From Dryocosmus kuriphilus (lineage: Eukaryota; Arthropoda; Insecta; Hymenoptera; Cynipidae), in the NCBI GenBank assembly GCA_038277395.1, contig CM076193.1, positions 176,368,711 through 176,432,710 on the forward strand: DNA of 64,000 bases, given 5' to 3'. Shown one piece after another: positions 11,173 through 21,614 of the stretch (position 1 is the first letter of the stretch; the number at the start of each line of letters is the position of its first letter). The notes under the pieces were generated by a model. That model had not been told where the DNA came from. It saw only the letters and a program-made list of their open reading frames with translations, and did no database searches. The position numbers and the translations under genes were made by a program.

Positions 11173-11379
11173 TATATAGATCCATATTATAAAATGAAAA
11201 CCATTTTCACCAACTTCCTCTAAGATGTACTCAATATTTTTTGTTAAAAACAGTAACCGAATAATGCCAAAAACGGCTGTCGATATATTCCGTGAATTTT
11301 GTCTGCATATGGCCTCCAATATTACTGGCGTTGCAGGAAATGTCGGTGCAACATTGAGGAAGTATTGGGTGCTAATAGG
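11173..11379. mobile_element. MITE family 1, truncated copy in intron remnant of B
   Basis: The right half only, ending in GCTAATAGG at about 11379. It matches the homologous half in copies A and C. The left half has been removed by the rearrangement at the IS630-like element. Confidence 0.7.
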
Positions 11380-11860
11380 CTAGTTACCTCGGAAAATGGA
11401 ATTAACTGATATATGAAGTCCTAGCTTACATGTCGTTGAACAAATATTTCATAGTAAAACATATTAATGTATGATCACAGTTTGAACGACAGTTCTAGCA
11501 AATAAAATTTTTGCTGGTTCAACGTTATCTCTGGCTAGGCTCATTATATGAAATGAAAATTTTTAAAATACCAACTGATACTTTAAAATCAATATGTTTT
11601 TACAACGTAAATCGTCATAACTTGGCAATATATCATTGGCGCCGTTTGAAACTCTATACACATATTCTGCCGATTTTCAATGAATCGGTATAAATACATT
11701 CAGAAGTCTGGTAACGTTCGTACTTATTTTGGGTAATTAATTCAGATAACGTTGAGGAATAAAAGTAATTGCCATAGAATGCGGAATAAATAGCGCAAAT
11801 TATTATTTTTGGAAAGCTTAAGAGTTCACGTAAGATTATATATTACATAATCATATTTAC

Positions 11861-11915
11861 CTATAGTATTACAGACAACCGCCAAATATAAGGCCACAGT
11901 ATAAACGACACTCAT
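11861..11915 (-). pseudogene. Orphan exon 1 of secreted protein family, copy B
   Basis: 55 nt encoding MSVVYTVALYLAVVCNTI followed by G|GTAAAT, identical in length and phase to the other exon 1 copies. The intron continues leftwards with clear homology to copy C as far as 11173 (including half of MITE 1), then breaks at the IS630-like element. No exon 2 lies between it and exon 1 of copy A at 7139, so the gene is cut in two. Transcription could in principle still start here and splice to exon 2 of copy A, skipping or joining the exon 1 of A; that is inference. Confidence 0.75.
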
Positions 11916-11934
11916 ATTTGCCAATTAGAGAAAC

Positions 11935-11970
11935 ACTGACTAATCTACTAATGAAGTGATCCAAGTATAC
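11935..11970 (-). promoter_or_regulatory. Core promoter of copy B: TATAC and TCAGT initiator
   Basis: On the minus strand GTATAC (11970-11965) lies about 30 bp upstream of TCAGT (11939-11935), the arthropod initiator consensus, which is about 20 nt upstream of the ATG at 11915. The same layout is present in copy C. Confidence 0.6.
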
Positions 11971-12560
11971 ATACAGGCTACAGTCTTTATCTCCTTAATT
12001 ATCGTCGATTATATCTTTAGGTACAGATTTTAAATTACATAGGTTAGTTTTAGGAGAAAACATTGTTTCCATAGTTTGTTCAAACTCATGTCACCGTTTC
12101 CCAATTTACATAATCCTTCAAGAGTTAGAAGAATCCGATGTTTAAATTATAAGTTGATATAATTTGTATTAAAAGGGTTCCTTTGAGGCTTCGAAAAGCT
12201 AATATAAACTCTACAAGATATGTTACAAGAATTTGAATATACAGAATATTTGAATGCGCAAGCTTTTCATATTGTAGCAATACGAGTATGATGTAGTTAA
12301 ATGCTACTGGATTCTTCCCAATCTACTGCAGGGTGGTCTCCCCCACAGGAAAACTATTATCGGTAAATCATTATACTCTCCACTTTTGAATGGGCACAAG
12401 TTTTAACGAAGGGTGGATAGTTTCACTCAAAGATTTGGGATGAGCCCCTATAACTCTTGTTTTTCACTCGTAGATGATGCAGGTTTCAGATGCTAGTGAA
12501 AGAAAAGATATAGTTTAACAAACTCAGAAAAGTAAAACAGAGCCAGAGTTCGATACAGGA
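11971..12560 (-). other. 5' flank of copy B
   Basis: No gene. Homologous to the upstream flanks of C (18128-18629, continuing at 31892), D (35872-36220) and E (55875-56240). Landmarks are ACGACTGTAG next to the TATA box, GTTTGAACAAA, and GGTGGTCTCCCC near 12333. It contains the uninterrupted target CACTCGTAGATGATGC (12466-12481) used by the giant element in copy C. Confidence 0.75.
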
Positions 12561-12569
12561 GAATCGGAA

Positions 12570-12970
12570 AGTGGAGGGGGTAATCTGTCCATATATGTAG
12601 CCTACTACTACTGGTTTCTCATAGCCCTCTTAGAGTTCTGACCAATTTTTCAATTTCGATTTTAGTATAATCAGAATTGTAGATAGAGAGAATGAAACAT
12701 GAGCAAGACGAATTATCAAATCAATTTTTATTAATGCTAACATTTTAACTTTTGGATTACAATATTCTGACTTTATTTTCAAACGAATATAAAATTCCTT
12801 AAGAAGGCCTGTATTTTGGCTGAGACGTCGGAACATACTTGTGATATTTGAATAACAAAAGATTGTAAAATATGTTTTTTTATCTTTCTAATATGGCTGT
12901 CAGGTCTTTGAAAGCAAACCGAATTTATACTAATACTCAACGCGCTCAAAATAAAGAAGGAAATCTATTT
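12570..12970 (-). other. Orphan 3'-flank segment of the duplicated unit
   Basis: Matches 1830-2240 and 15370-15770, including CCTACTACTACTGGTTTC and AAGAAGGCCTGTATTTTGGC followed by a decayed GAGACGTCG. It implies that a further gene copy once lay to its right and was lost. Confidence 0.65.
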
Positions 12971-12979
12971 TGGAGTAAC

Positions 12980-13408
12980 ACAAATTAATATTGACTACAT
13001 ATCTTCAACCAGAGAATTAGGAAATTCAGATGATGATTCCTGCATTCCCTAAATTATGTGATGATACCACTACCATATTTTCTGAACTGTCTGCTAGAGA
13101 AACTTCCCCCAACAAATTAGAATGAACAATTGCAGACGATTCTAAACCTATATTTTCTCAAATAACGGAAGATACCACCACCATATTTACTGACTTATTA
13201 GCTTCAGAAACTTCCTCCACCACACCGTGGTTCCTTCTTCGAAATATGTCTTCAAGGATTTGGTTCCTGAAACGCTTTTTGCTACCAGAACTTATCTAAC
13301 AAATAAAAGAAAATTATGTATGCACAGTAAAATTTTATCACGATCTCAAAAAGATCTTTTTATTTCAATAAACTAAAGAATGATTTTCTTCATTTCTAAT
13401 ACATTTAT
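12980..13408. other. Non-coding stretch with a degenerate direct repeat
   Basis: A segment with GATACCACTACCATATTTTC at about 13054 is repeated with changes at about 13160 (GATACCACCACCATATTTAC), each followed by GAAACTTCC. It could be the relic of a repetitive coding region; frames are interrupted and I assign no product. Confidence 0.35.
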
Positions 13409-13744
13409 CAGGATGGCCGTTTTAATCGAAGACAAAATTCCCAGACATTTCCCGGTTTCTCTTCCTTTCACAAACATTTTTCACGCTCACTGAAATTTAG
13501 ATTCGAAACTTTGAAGCTAAACATTTTTTCGTTTGAATTTAAAAACACTAAAGTTCAAATTAAAAGAGTCAACGTGGAACTTTTCTCAATTTTCAATATA
13601 AAATTTGTGATATTTCAAGTGATTGGGTAGACTCTTCTTCTCAAAACTTGTAAAATTCCCGGTCAAAAAATAAATTCACTGTCATTTCCTGGTCTCAAAA
13701 AATTCCCGGTCATTTCCTAGTTTCCGTGTCCAGCGGCCACCCTG
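13409..13744. mobile_element. MITE, 336 bp, TIR CAGGRTGGCCG
   Basis: Starts CAGGATGGCCGTTTTAAT and ends with the inverted form AGCGGCCACCCTG. The inside is built from repeats of AATTCCCGG / CATTTCC(C/T)GG on both sides, the usual look of the CAGGGTGGCCG MITEs found in many invertebrate genomes. No coding capacity. Confidence 0.8.
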
Positions 13745-14790
13745 AATTATGATATTTCAGAACATAATTTCTTTCTTCTCGAATGATAATTTGTATTTCG
13801 TGCTTGGTAGCTGAACAATTTTTCTTCAAAGAAGCAATTAAAATAACATATGGTTCAATAATTCTGACATTGAAGTCTTTTAATTAAGTTTCTATCCAAT
13901 AAAGTAAATAAATTTTAATATTTTAAAAAATATTGATTAATTCCAAAATAGTAGCTTTCTCCTATATTTCTTACTTCTTTTCAAAGGCATTTTTTTACTT
14001 TTACGTTATTAGTTCTTGTTTTTAATTAAACTAATATTCCCATTTTTAAAGCGCACAATCTTCTGATTCTTTTCAATTTATGCAAGTACTGGTTGACTTT
14101 CACATATCTTCATTTCTTGGTGTCAGTTTGAACTTTTGGTAACATAAAGCCAAACATTTTCTTTTTATAACGAAGCCAAGAACGAAAAACTTAAAAAAAT
14201 GTATCCTCAAGAAACTAAAGTCGCATGAAAATAGCCAGAAAGGAGAAATGAAATATTTGCCGCTATTGACGCTTTTTGTGATTCTTCGATTTCATTAATA
14301 ATATTTTAAGTTTTAAAAACTTCGCTATTTTAACCAAAAAAATCGTAAAAGTCTAAATTGCAAAACCTAGCTTGGCAAATCTTACAATCAGCTGAGTTCG
14401 CTCCCTGTTCGAGTTAAATGTTCATTCACATTAAAATTACGTCTCTTGCATCCATGAGATAATTCGAGACCCTGATTGGCTGGGAAATTACATGGTTGGG
14501 AATCTACATCGGCAGTCAGGCTCCCTTGCCGCATATCGATACGTCGAAAGGGTGAAAGTGCCAGTGATGGGAAAACATTGTAACATTGATATATATTACC
14601 AGATTATCTCCACGTAGCTACAATATATAAAATTAGCGCTAAATTTGACACCTAGACGCTGAGAATTGATGCCTTTTCTATGACTGTATTCAAGAAGGAA
14701 ATTCGTCTTCCAGTATTATATATAGTAAACTTCAATTATCTCATTTCAAAAATTCGAGTCTGGGCTTTTGTGGGGGTTAAGCCGCCGTTG
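13745..14790. other. AT-rich intergenic DNA, nothing recognised
   Basis: No convincing open frame, repeat terminus or RNA gene was seen on either strand. Confidence 0.6.
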
Positions 14791-14799
14791 CCACCCCTC

Positions 14800-16271
14800 T
14801 AGATCAACGCCTGTCTGACATTCAATATGACAATATCATTGTATTTCTGAAACGATACCCGAAACGGCCGAACAAATACTTTTACACTTAGTTCATGACA
14901 CAAATATCCTATAAAAAATCACATTCAACTGGTAAGTTAAAATAAATGTAAAAATGTAATAAAAACCTTTTCATTCGACATTCTTATCACATAGGACATA
15001 TAGTTTTTGATCATCTATCAGCATGATTCTATTTATTATCCTCTCCTTACTAGATAAGACAAAAAGATTATTTAGACGCTTCGAGACACCTTTTTAAGTA
15101 AAAAAAATCTGCTATATCCTTTCAGCTTCAGGAAGAAGTTAAACTATCTACATGCCTCTCAAGAAAAATCAGTTCTTTAGGAGAACTATAACTAACCTCG
15201 AGCGAAAAAGGACCGCTCGGCTGGACATTGTTGAGGCTTAAAATAGATACAAAATGAGATTACCTATCAACGTCGTTATAAAATCGCTTTATATATTTCA
15301 GCGTCAAGTCTTCGTCTCGATAATCACCCTGTACACAAATGGTCCAGGAATGCGCCAAAGTTCGATGCAGGTAAATAGGAAAGTGGAGGGGGTCGTCTGT
15401 CCATAGTTGTAGCCTACTACTACTGGTTTGTCACAGCCCCCTTAAAGTTCTGACTAATTGTTCAATTTCGATTTTAATATAATTAGAATTGTAGGTAGAG
15501 AGAACAAAACATGTGCAAGACGAACTATCAAATCAATTTTTAATAATGCTAACGTTTCAACCTTTGGATTACAATATTCTTACCTTATTTTTAGAATTAC
15601 TATAAAACTCTTTAAGAAGGCCCGCATTGTAGCCGAATCGTCGAAACGTACTTGTGATATTTGAATAACAAAGGTTTTAAAATATGGCTTTTTATATTTT
15701 TAATATGGCTGTAAGGTCGTCGAAAGTAAATTGAATTAATGCTAATGCTCAAGGCGATCGAAATAAAGGAGGAAATCTATTTTGGAGTAATACAAATTAA
15801 CATTGACTTACATGATACCAAATTTTACAAATTTAAACAATATTTTACGTTTAATAGCATTCCGATGTCTACATTAAAAATTGATATAATTTGTAATATA
15901 AAAGCTGATTTAGGACTTCTATAACCCACAATAAATTCTGCAAGATATGCTAAAAATATTTGAATGTCCTGATTTTATTTGAGTGTATAAACCTTTCCAT
16001 ATTTTCGCACAATGCTGTAGGTAAATGCTTTATTAAATTTTATCCTATCTTCTGTAGGGTGCTCTCCCCTGCAGTTAATTTATTATGGGTAAATCATTTT
16101 AAGCCGCTACGTAATAAATTTTACCTAAAATATTTGCCTTGGAAGTCATAAGGATCATACTACATTGAAACAGTAGTGTAATCATTAATTGGCTGTAACA
16201 TTTTTGTAGAACTTTAGGTCGTAAGCATTATTGCATTTTAGTTTAACAATTTAAGAGAAAAAAAATTGAAT
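14800..16271 (-). other. 3' flank of copy C, the best-preserved 3' half of the duplicated unit
   Basis: No gene. On the minus strand it runs parallel to 40985-44990 downstream of copy D (minus the two mariners there). Shared blocks include GATAAGAAT.TCGAA.GAAAA, ACTTACCAGTTG.ATGTGATT and GTATC.TTTCAGAAA.ACAAT. The hammerhead-like block near 15601-15640 reads AAGAAGGCCCGCATTGTAGC then CGAATCGTC. Confidence 0.72.
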
Positions 16272-18072
16272 TTATGCAGGTGGATAATCGTGGTTTGCAC
16301 GAGGGATTAAACGCACTACACAAAAGTTATGATATATTGGTTTGCTAGCGCCTATTGGAACTTCTTCTGCTTCTTCTTGGGTCAATGGGTAAATCTTGCG
16401 GTCTACCGTGTTAAATTTCACCCGCATTCGTCCCATACCGTACATTCCACGAATAATTGTATTACCAGCCAATATTGCAAATATCTGACCATCGGATGTT
16501 GTTATTACTCTTTGTGTTACGGTTGGCACGGGCAAAAGCGACCGCGACCTGTATTCAATCGAACTGGTGCATCGGCAGGAAAATCGTATTTTCGAATTTC
16601 GAATAGCTGATTCGGATTTGTGTTGGGAATGAGACGAATAAGTTCAAGGTCATCAGTATAAAAAAGCGAGATATCATGAGAAGACAAGGGCGTGTAACGA
16701 GGAGGAGATATATATCTAGGGCGAGGGGGAGATCTGGATCTACAGCGAAGAGTAGAAGTAGCAGGAGAGAAACAGTCTGAAAAAACAGAAGGTTCAGAAC
16801 GAGGAACACCAGGAATTTCGGCGCCATTAGGTAAACAGTCGAACTGTGAACTCAAGTCTGCAACAAAAAATAGAGGATTAAAGTTTTTTGAAGTAGGTGC
16901 TTTGTTTCTATATCATGAACCGCTTGGAGCGACACAATATGGCGACACGAAGACTTGCTTGATAGTGATTTTCAGTTTAAACAAAAAAAATTCTTTTTGC
17001 GACCATACTTGAGCAGCGATCTTGAGCATTTAAATTTTGACTCCAAATTCGCAATCAGGGACGCAAAAATCCTTTGATAGAGAATTCTGAGTAAAAACGG
17101 TCTGATGAAACGTTTGGTGCTTACCCTATCAGCATCCAATATTGCCTCAATGTTGCAGCAATATTGACGGCAGTATTAAGCTAACATTGACGCAAAATAT
17201 CGATAGCCGTTTTTATCAAATTTCGACTGCTGAAATTATTATTTTTATGAACAAATATCTCGTAAACCGGAAGAGATGGGTAAAAATGGATGTCATTTTT
17301 GGGTGTTGAGTACCTGTAGTATATTCCAATACATATAGATCCATATTATAAAGTGAAAACCATTTTCACCCACCTCCACTAAGATCTACTTAATAGTTTT
17401 TGTTAAAAACAATAACAGAATAATGTCAAAAAGTCTATCGATATGTTGCACCAATTTTGTCTCCATATTGCCTTCAATATTACCGGCGTTGCAGGAAATA
17501 TCGGTGCAACTTTGAGGAAATATTGGGCGCTAATAGGCTAGTTACCTCAGAAAATGGATTTTACTGATATAGAAGTTCATAGCATACATGTTTTTGAAAA
17601 AAATATTTCATAAAAAGCATATTAGCGTATGATCGCAGTTTGAACCACAATTCTAGCAAATAAAATTTTTACGGCTTTAACGTTATCTATGGTTAGGTTT
17701 ATTATATGGAATGAAAATTTTTAAATTACCAACTGTTGCTTTAAAGCCAATATGTTTTTACAACATAAATCGTCATAGTTTGCGAATATATCATTAAACC
17801 CGTTTGAAACTTGGTACACATATTCTGCCGATTTTCAATGAGTCGGTATACAAATTTTTAGATGCATGGTTATGTTCTTACTTATGTCCGTTAATTAATT
17901 CAGGTGAAGTTGAACAAGAAAAGTAGTTGCTATAGAATGCGAACTAAATAGCGCAAATTATAATTTGTGGAAAGCGTATAGTGCACACAAGAGTATATAT
18001 CACATCGTCATATTTACCTATAGTATTAAAGACAATAACCAAATATAAGACCGGAGTATAAATGACTCTCAT
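16272..18072 (-). pseudogene. Secreted protein family, copy C: exons 18072..18018 and 16857..16272, one frameshift
   Basis: Exon 1 encodes MRVIYTPVLYLVIVFNTI (signal peptide) with the family phase-1 donor. The 1.16-kb intron carries MITE 1 and ends TTTTTTGTTGCAG. Exon 2 starts in frame with LSSQFDCLPNGAEIPGVPRS and continues through RCRSRSPPR and the IRLIPNTNPNQLFEIRKYDF block. Near 16530-16536, in the RFGP-equivalent position of copy D, one base is missing; the frame then shifts and the family sequence continues in another frame (VTQRVITTSDGQIFAILAGN) to a stop at 16272. Exon 2 is 586 nt against 587 in copy D, so this single base is the only length change. It is either a young pseudogene or an assembly error. 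Confidence 0.8.
17126..17537. mobile_element. MITE family 1, complete copy in intron of C, 412 bp
   Basis: Terminal inverted repeats of roughly 90 bp: left CCTATCAGCATCCAATATTG, right end inverse of CCTATTAGCGCCCAATATTT. The core holds CATATAGATCCATATTATAA, the site where copy B is broken. No coding capacity. Confidence 0.8.
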
Positions 18073-18091
18073 ATTTGCCAATTAGAGGAAC

Positions 18092-18127
18092 ACTGACTAG
18101 TGTACTAATGAAGTGAACCGCGTATAC
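18092..18127 (-). promoter_or_regulatory. Core promoter of copy C: TATAC and TCAGT initiator
   Basis: TATAC (minus strand, 18127-18123) and TCAGT (18096-18092) are about 30 bp apart, 20 nt upstream of the ATG at 18072. The TATA box is less perfect (GTATACG) than in D and E. Confidence 0.55.
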
Positions 18128-18629
18128 GTACATGCTACAGTCGTTATCATCTTAATTATCGTCGATTATGTTTATAGATATAAATTTTATTTACATATGT
18201 TAATTTCAAGGAGAAAGCATTAGTTCCACAGTTTGTTCAAACTCACGTCACCGTTTCACGATTTACATAATCTTTTACGATTTAGAGGAACCCGGTGTTT
18301 TCATTCTAAATTGATATAATTTGTACTAAAACGGTGCCTTTGAAACTTCGAAAAGCTAATATAAATTCTACAAGATATGTTACAAAAATTCGAATATACA
18401 GAATATTTGAATGTGCAAACCTTTCCATATTGTAGCAATACGAGTATGATATATTTAAATGCTATTGGATTCTTCCCAATCTACTGTAGGGTGGTCTCCT
18501 CCCAGGAAAACTATTATCGGTAAATCGTTATACTCTCCACTTCTGAATGGACAGACTTCAGAGCAAAGGGTAGATAGTGTCACTCAAGATTTTGGGGTGA
18601 GCCCCTATACCTCTTGTTTCTCACTCGTA
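18128..18629 (-). other. 5' flank of copy C up to the giant element
   Basis: Homologous to 11971-12475 upstream of copy B (ATACGAGTATGATATATTTA, GGGTGGTCTCC, TTGGGGTGAGCCCCTATACC). It stops at CACTCGTA and resumes at 31892, on the far side of the giant element. Confidence 0.8.
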
Positions 18630-18830
18630 CTCCCTAAATTTGAAACAGTAAAAATACCACTGATTCAAACAGTACATTTTCTGGTAACTGGTAAGACAGT
18701 AAACTTTACTGATGTGTCGGTGAAGTTTACTGGGAATTAGTAAAAAAAGTACTGAAGTGAACAGTTTTTGGGGAATTAACTGTTAATACAGTAACTCGTA
18801 CTAGGCAGACAGTAAAAATCTGTTGCACGA
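18630..18830. repeat. Left subterminal motif field of the giant element
   Basis: Many short copies of CAGTAAA, ACAGTA, TTTACTG and ACTGTT in both orientations, e.g. AACAGTACATTTTC, ACTGGTAAGACAGTAAACTT, TACAGTAACTCG. Such clustered subterminal motifs are typical transposase-binding arrays in CACTA-like and other large DNA transposons. Confidence 0.75.
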
Positions 18831-18934
18831 AGAGAATTTGAAATTCGCGCATCGTGCCAATTGTATGACGCGTGCGTCTAGACACTTTAGGCGGTTAGTG
18901 CTCGGGTACGATCGGCAAGTTTGGTGTGTCCTGA

Positions 18935-19033
18935 ATCCGAAAAAATGGTTTTTACGACCGTGTCTGTCTGTCTGTTGGCGTTGTCGTCGTTGTCGTCGTT
19001 GTCGTCGTTGTCGTCGTTGTCGTGGTTGTCGTT

Positions 19034-19071
<38 letters not shown>

Positions 19072-21550
19072 CTGTTCCCACGATAACTTTCGAAGGACTA
19101 ATCGGATTGGATTGCGCTTCGGCACACTACTTTAAGGTCCAAAAATAAAGGACGAGTTCGTTAACCAGCGGTTTTTGACCAACGGTTATGGTTTTATCCA
19201 TCAAAAACGGTTTACACAAAATCAAGAAATTCATTTTCCGACTAAACTATGAGAGATAAAAAAAAACGTAAGAAAGTAAAATTGTTCATCTCAAAAAAAT
19301 CTACAAATTTTGTCTTAACCGTTTTTCGATAAAATGAACGGTTTTTGTTTTAATCAAGAAAACGCTATTAAAATTTAAAAACTGGGTTTTCCGCCAAAAT
19401 ATTCAAGATACAAAAAAATAGTAAAGAACAAAGTTGTTCAATTTAGAAAGTGCTCCAAATTTTGTTTTAACCATTTTTTCATAAAATGCACGGTTTTTGT
19501 TTTAATCGATAAAACGTTATTAAAAATTAAAAATTTTCAAATTTCCTGCCAAACTATGGAAGATGCGGAAAAATAATAATAAACAAACTTGTTCGCCTCA
19601 AAAAGATCTACAAATTTGCTCTCCATCATTTTTTTGATCAGACGCGTAGTTTTTGAGTTATTCGTGAAATATGTTAATTCGTATAAAAAAATCTTCTTTT
19701 CCGCAAAAGTATGCGAGATACGTGAAAATATCAACAAGCAGAATTATTCACCTTCCAAGAACCTACAAATTCCCTTGAAACGATTTTTTGATATAACCCA
19801 TACTTTCTTCATTAAACGTATAATACCGTTCCTTTAATCAAAAAATACATTACTATACAGTCAATAAAAGTTATTTAAAGTTATTGAAAAATCTGCCCGC
19901 TACTCAGGCGCATTCTCATCACCTGTCTCGCGCTCACCAATCAATGAATTTATATCTAAAACGTAAATTTCTTCATTTTTTACATAGTTTGGCTGAAAAA
20001 TGCAATTTTTTTATTATTACATTCTCATCTCAATGAGAAGGTATTAGATTTATGCAAAATTTGACTTTCGCGGATTTCATGAAATCTCCAGGTTTTAAGA
20101 CCTCCTGAATCCGAAAAAATGGTTTTTACGACCGTGTCTGTCTGTCTGTTGGCGTTGTCGCCGTTGTCGCCGTTGTCGTCGTTGTCGTTGTCGTTGTCGT
20201 TGTTGTCTGTTCCCACGATAACTTTCGAAGGATTAATCGGATTGGATTTCGCTTTGGCACACTACTTTAAGGTCCAAAAAGAAAGGACGAGTTCGTTAAC
20301 GAGCGGTTTTTGACCAACGGTTATGGTTTTATCCATCAAAAACGGTTTACACAAAATCAAGAAATTCATTTTTCGACTAAACTATGAGAGATACAAAAAA
20401 AAAACGTAAGAAAGTAAAATTGTTCACCTCAAAAAAAATCTACAAATTTTGTCTTAACCGTTTTTCGATGAAATGAACGGTTTTTGTTACATTCTCATCA
20501 GAGAAGGTATTAGATTTATGCAAAATTTGACTTTTGCGGATTTCATGAAATCTCCAGGTTTTAAGACCTCTTGAATCCGAAAAAATGGTTTTTACGACCG
20601 TGTCTGTCTGTCTGTTGGCGTTGTCGTCGTTGTCGTCGTTGTCGTTGTCGTTGTTGTCTGTTCCCACGATAACTTTCGAAGGATTAATCGGATTGGATTG
20701 CGCTTTGGCACACTACTTTAAGGTCCAAAAAGAAAGGACGAGTTCGTTAACGAGCGGTTTTTGACCAACGGTTATGGTTTTATCCATCAAAAACGGTTTA
20801 CACAAAATCAAGAAATTCATTTTTCGACTAAACTATGAGAGATACAAAAAAAACGTAAGAAAGTAAAATTGTTCACCTCAAAAAAATCTACAAATTTTGT
20901 CTTAACCGTTTTTTCGATGAAATGAACGGTTTTTGTTACATTCTCATCAGAGAAGGTATTAGATTTATGCAAAATTTGACTTTTGCGGATTTCATGAAAT
21001 CTCCACGTTTTAAGACCTCCTGAATCCGAAAAAATTTTACGACCGTGTCTGTCTGTCTGTTGGCGTTGTCGTCGTTGTCGTTGTCGTTATCGTCGTTGTC
21101 GTTGTCGTTGTCGTTGTTGTTGTCGTTGTCGTTGTCGTCTGTTCCCACGATAACTTTCGAAGGACTAATCGGATTGGATTGCGCTTTGGCGCACTTCTTT
21201 AAGGTCCAAAAAAAAGGACGAGTTCGTTAACCAGCGGTTTTTGACCAACGGTTATGGTTTTGTCCATCAAAAACGGTTTACACAAAATCAAGAAATTCAT
21301 TTTTCGACTAAACTATGAGAGATACAAAAAAAACGTAAGAAAGTAAAATTGTTCACCTCAAAAAAATCTACAAATTTTGTCTTAACCGTTTTTCGATGAA
21401 ATGAACGGCTTTTGTTACATTCTCATCAGAGAAGGTATTAGATTTATGCAAAATTTGACTTTTGCGGATTTCATGAAATCTCCACGTTTTAAGACCTCCT
21501 GAATCCGAAAAAATGGTTTTTACGACCGTGTCTGTCTGTCTGTTGGCGTT

Positions 21551-21614
<64 letters not shown>

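Noticed and set aside
7140..11860. Search for an exon 2 of copy B
   Set aside because: No LSSQF, IPNTNPN or SDG-type sequence on the minus strand between 11860 and 7140; the space is filled by the IS630-like element.
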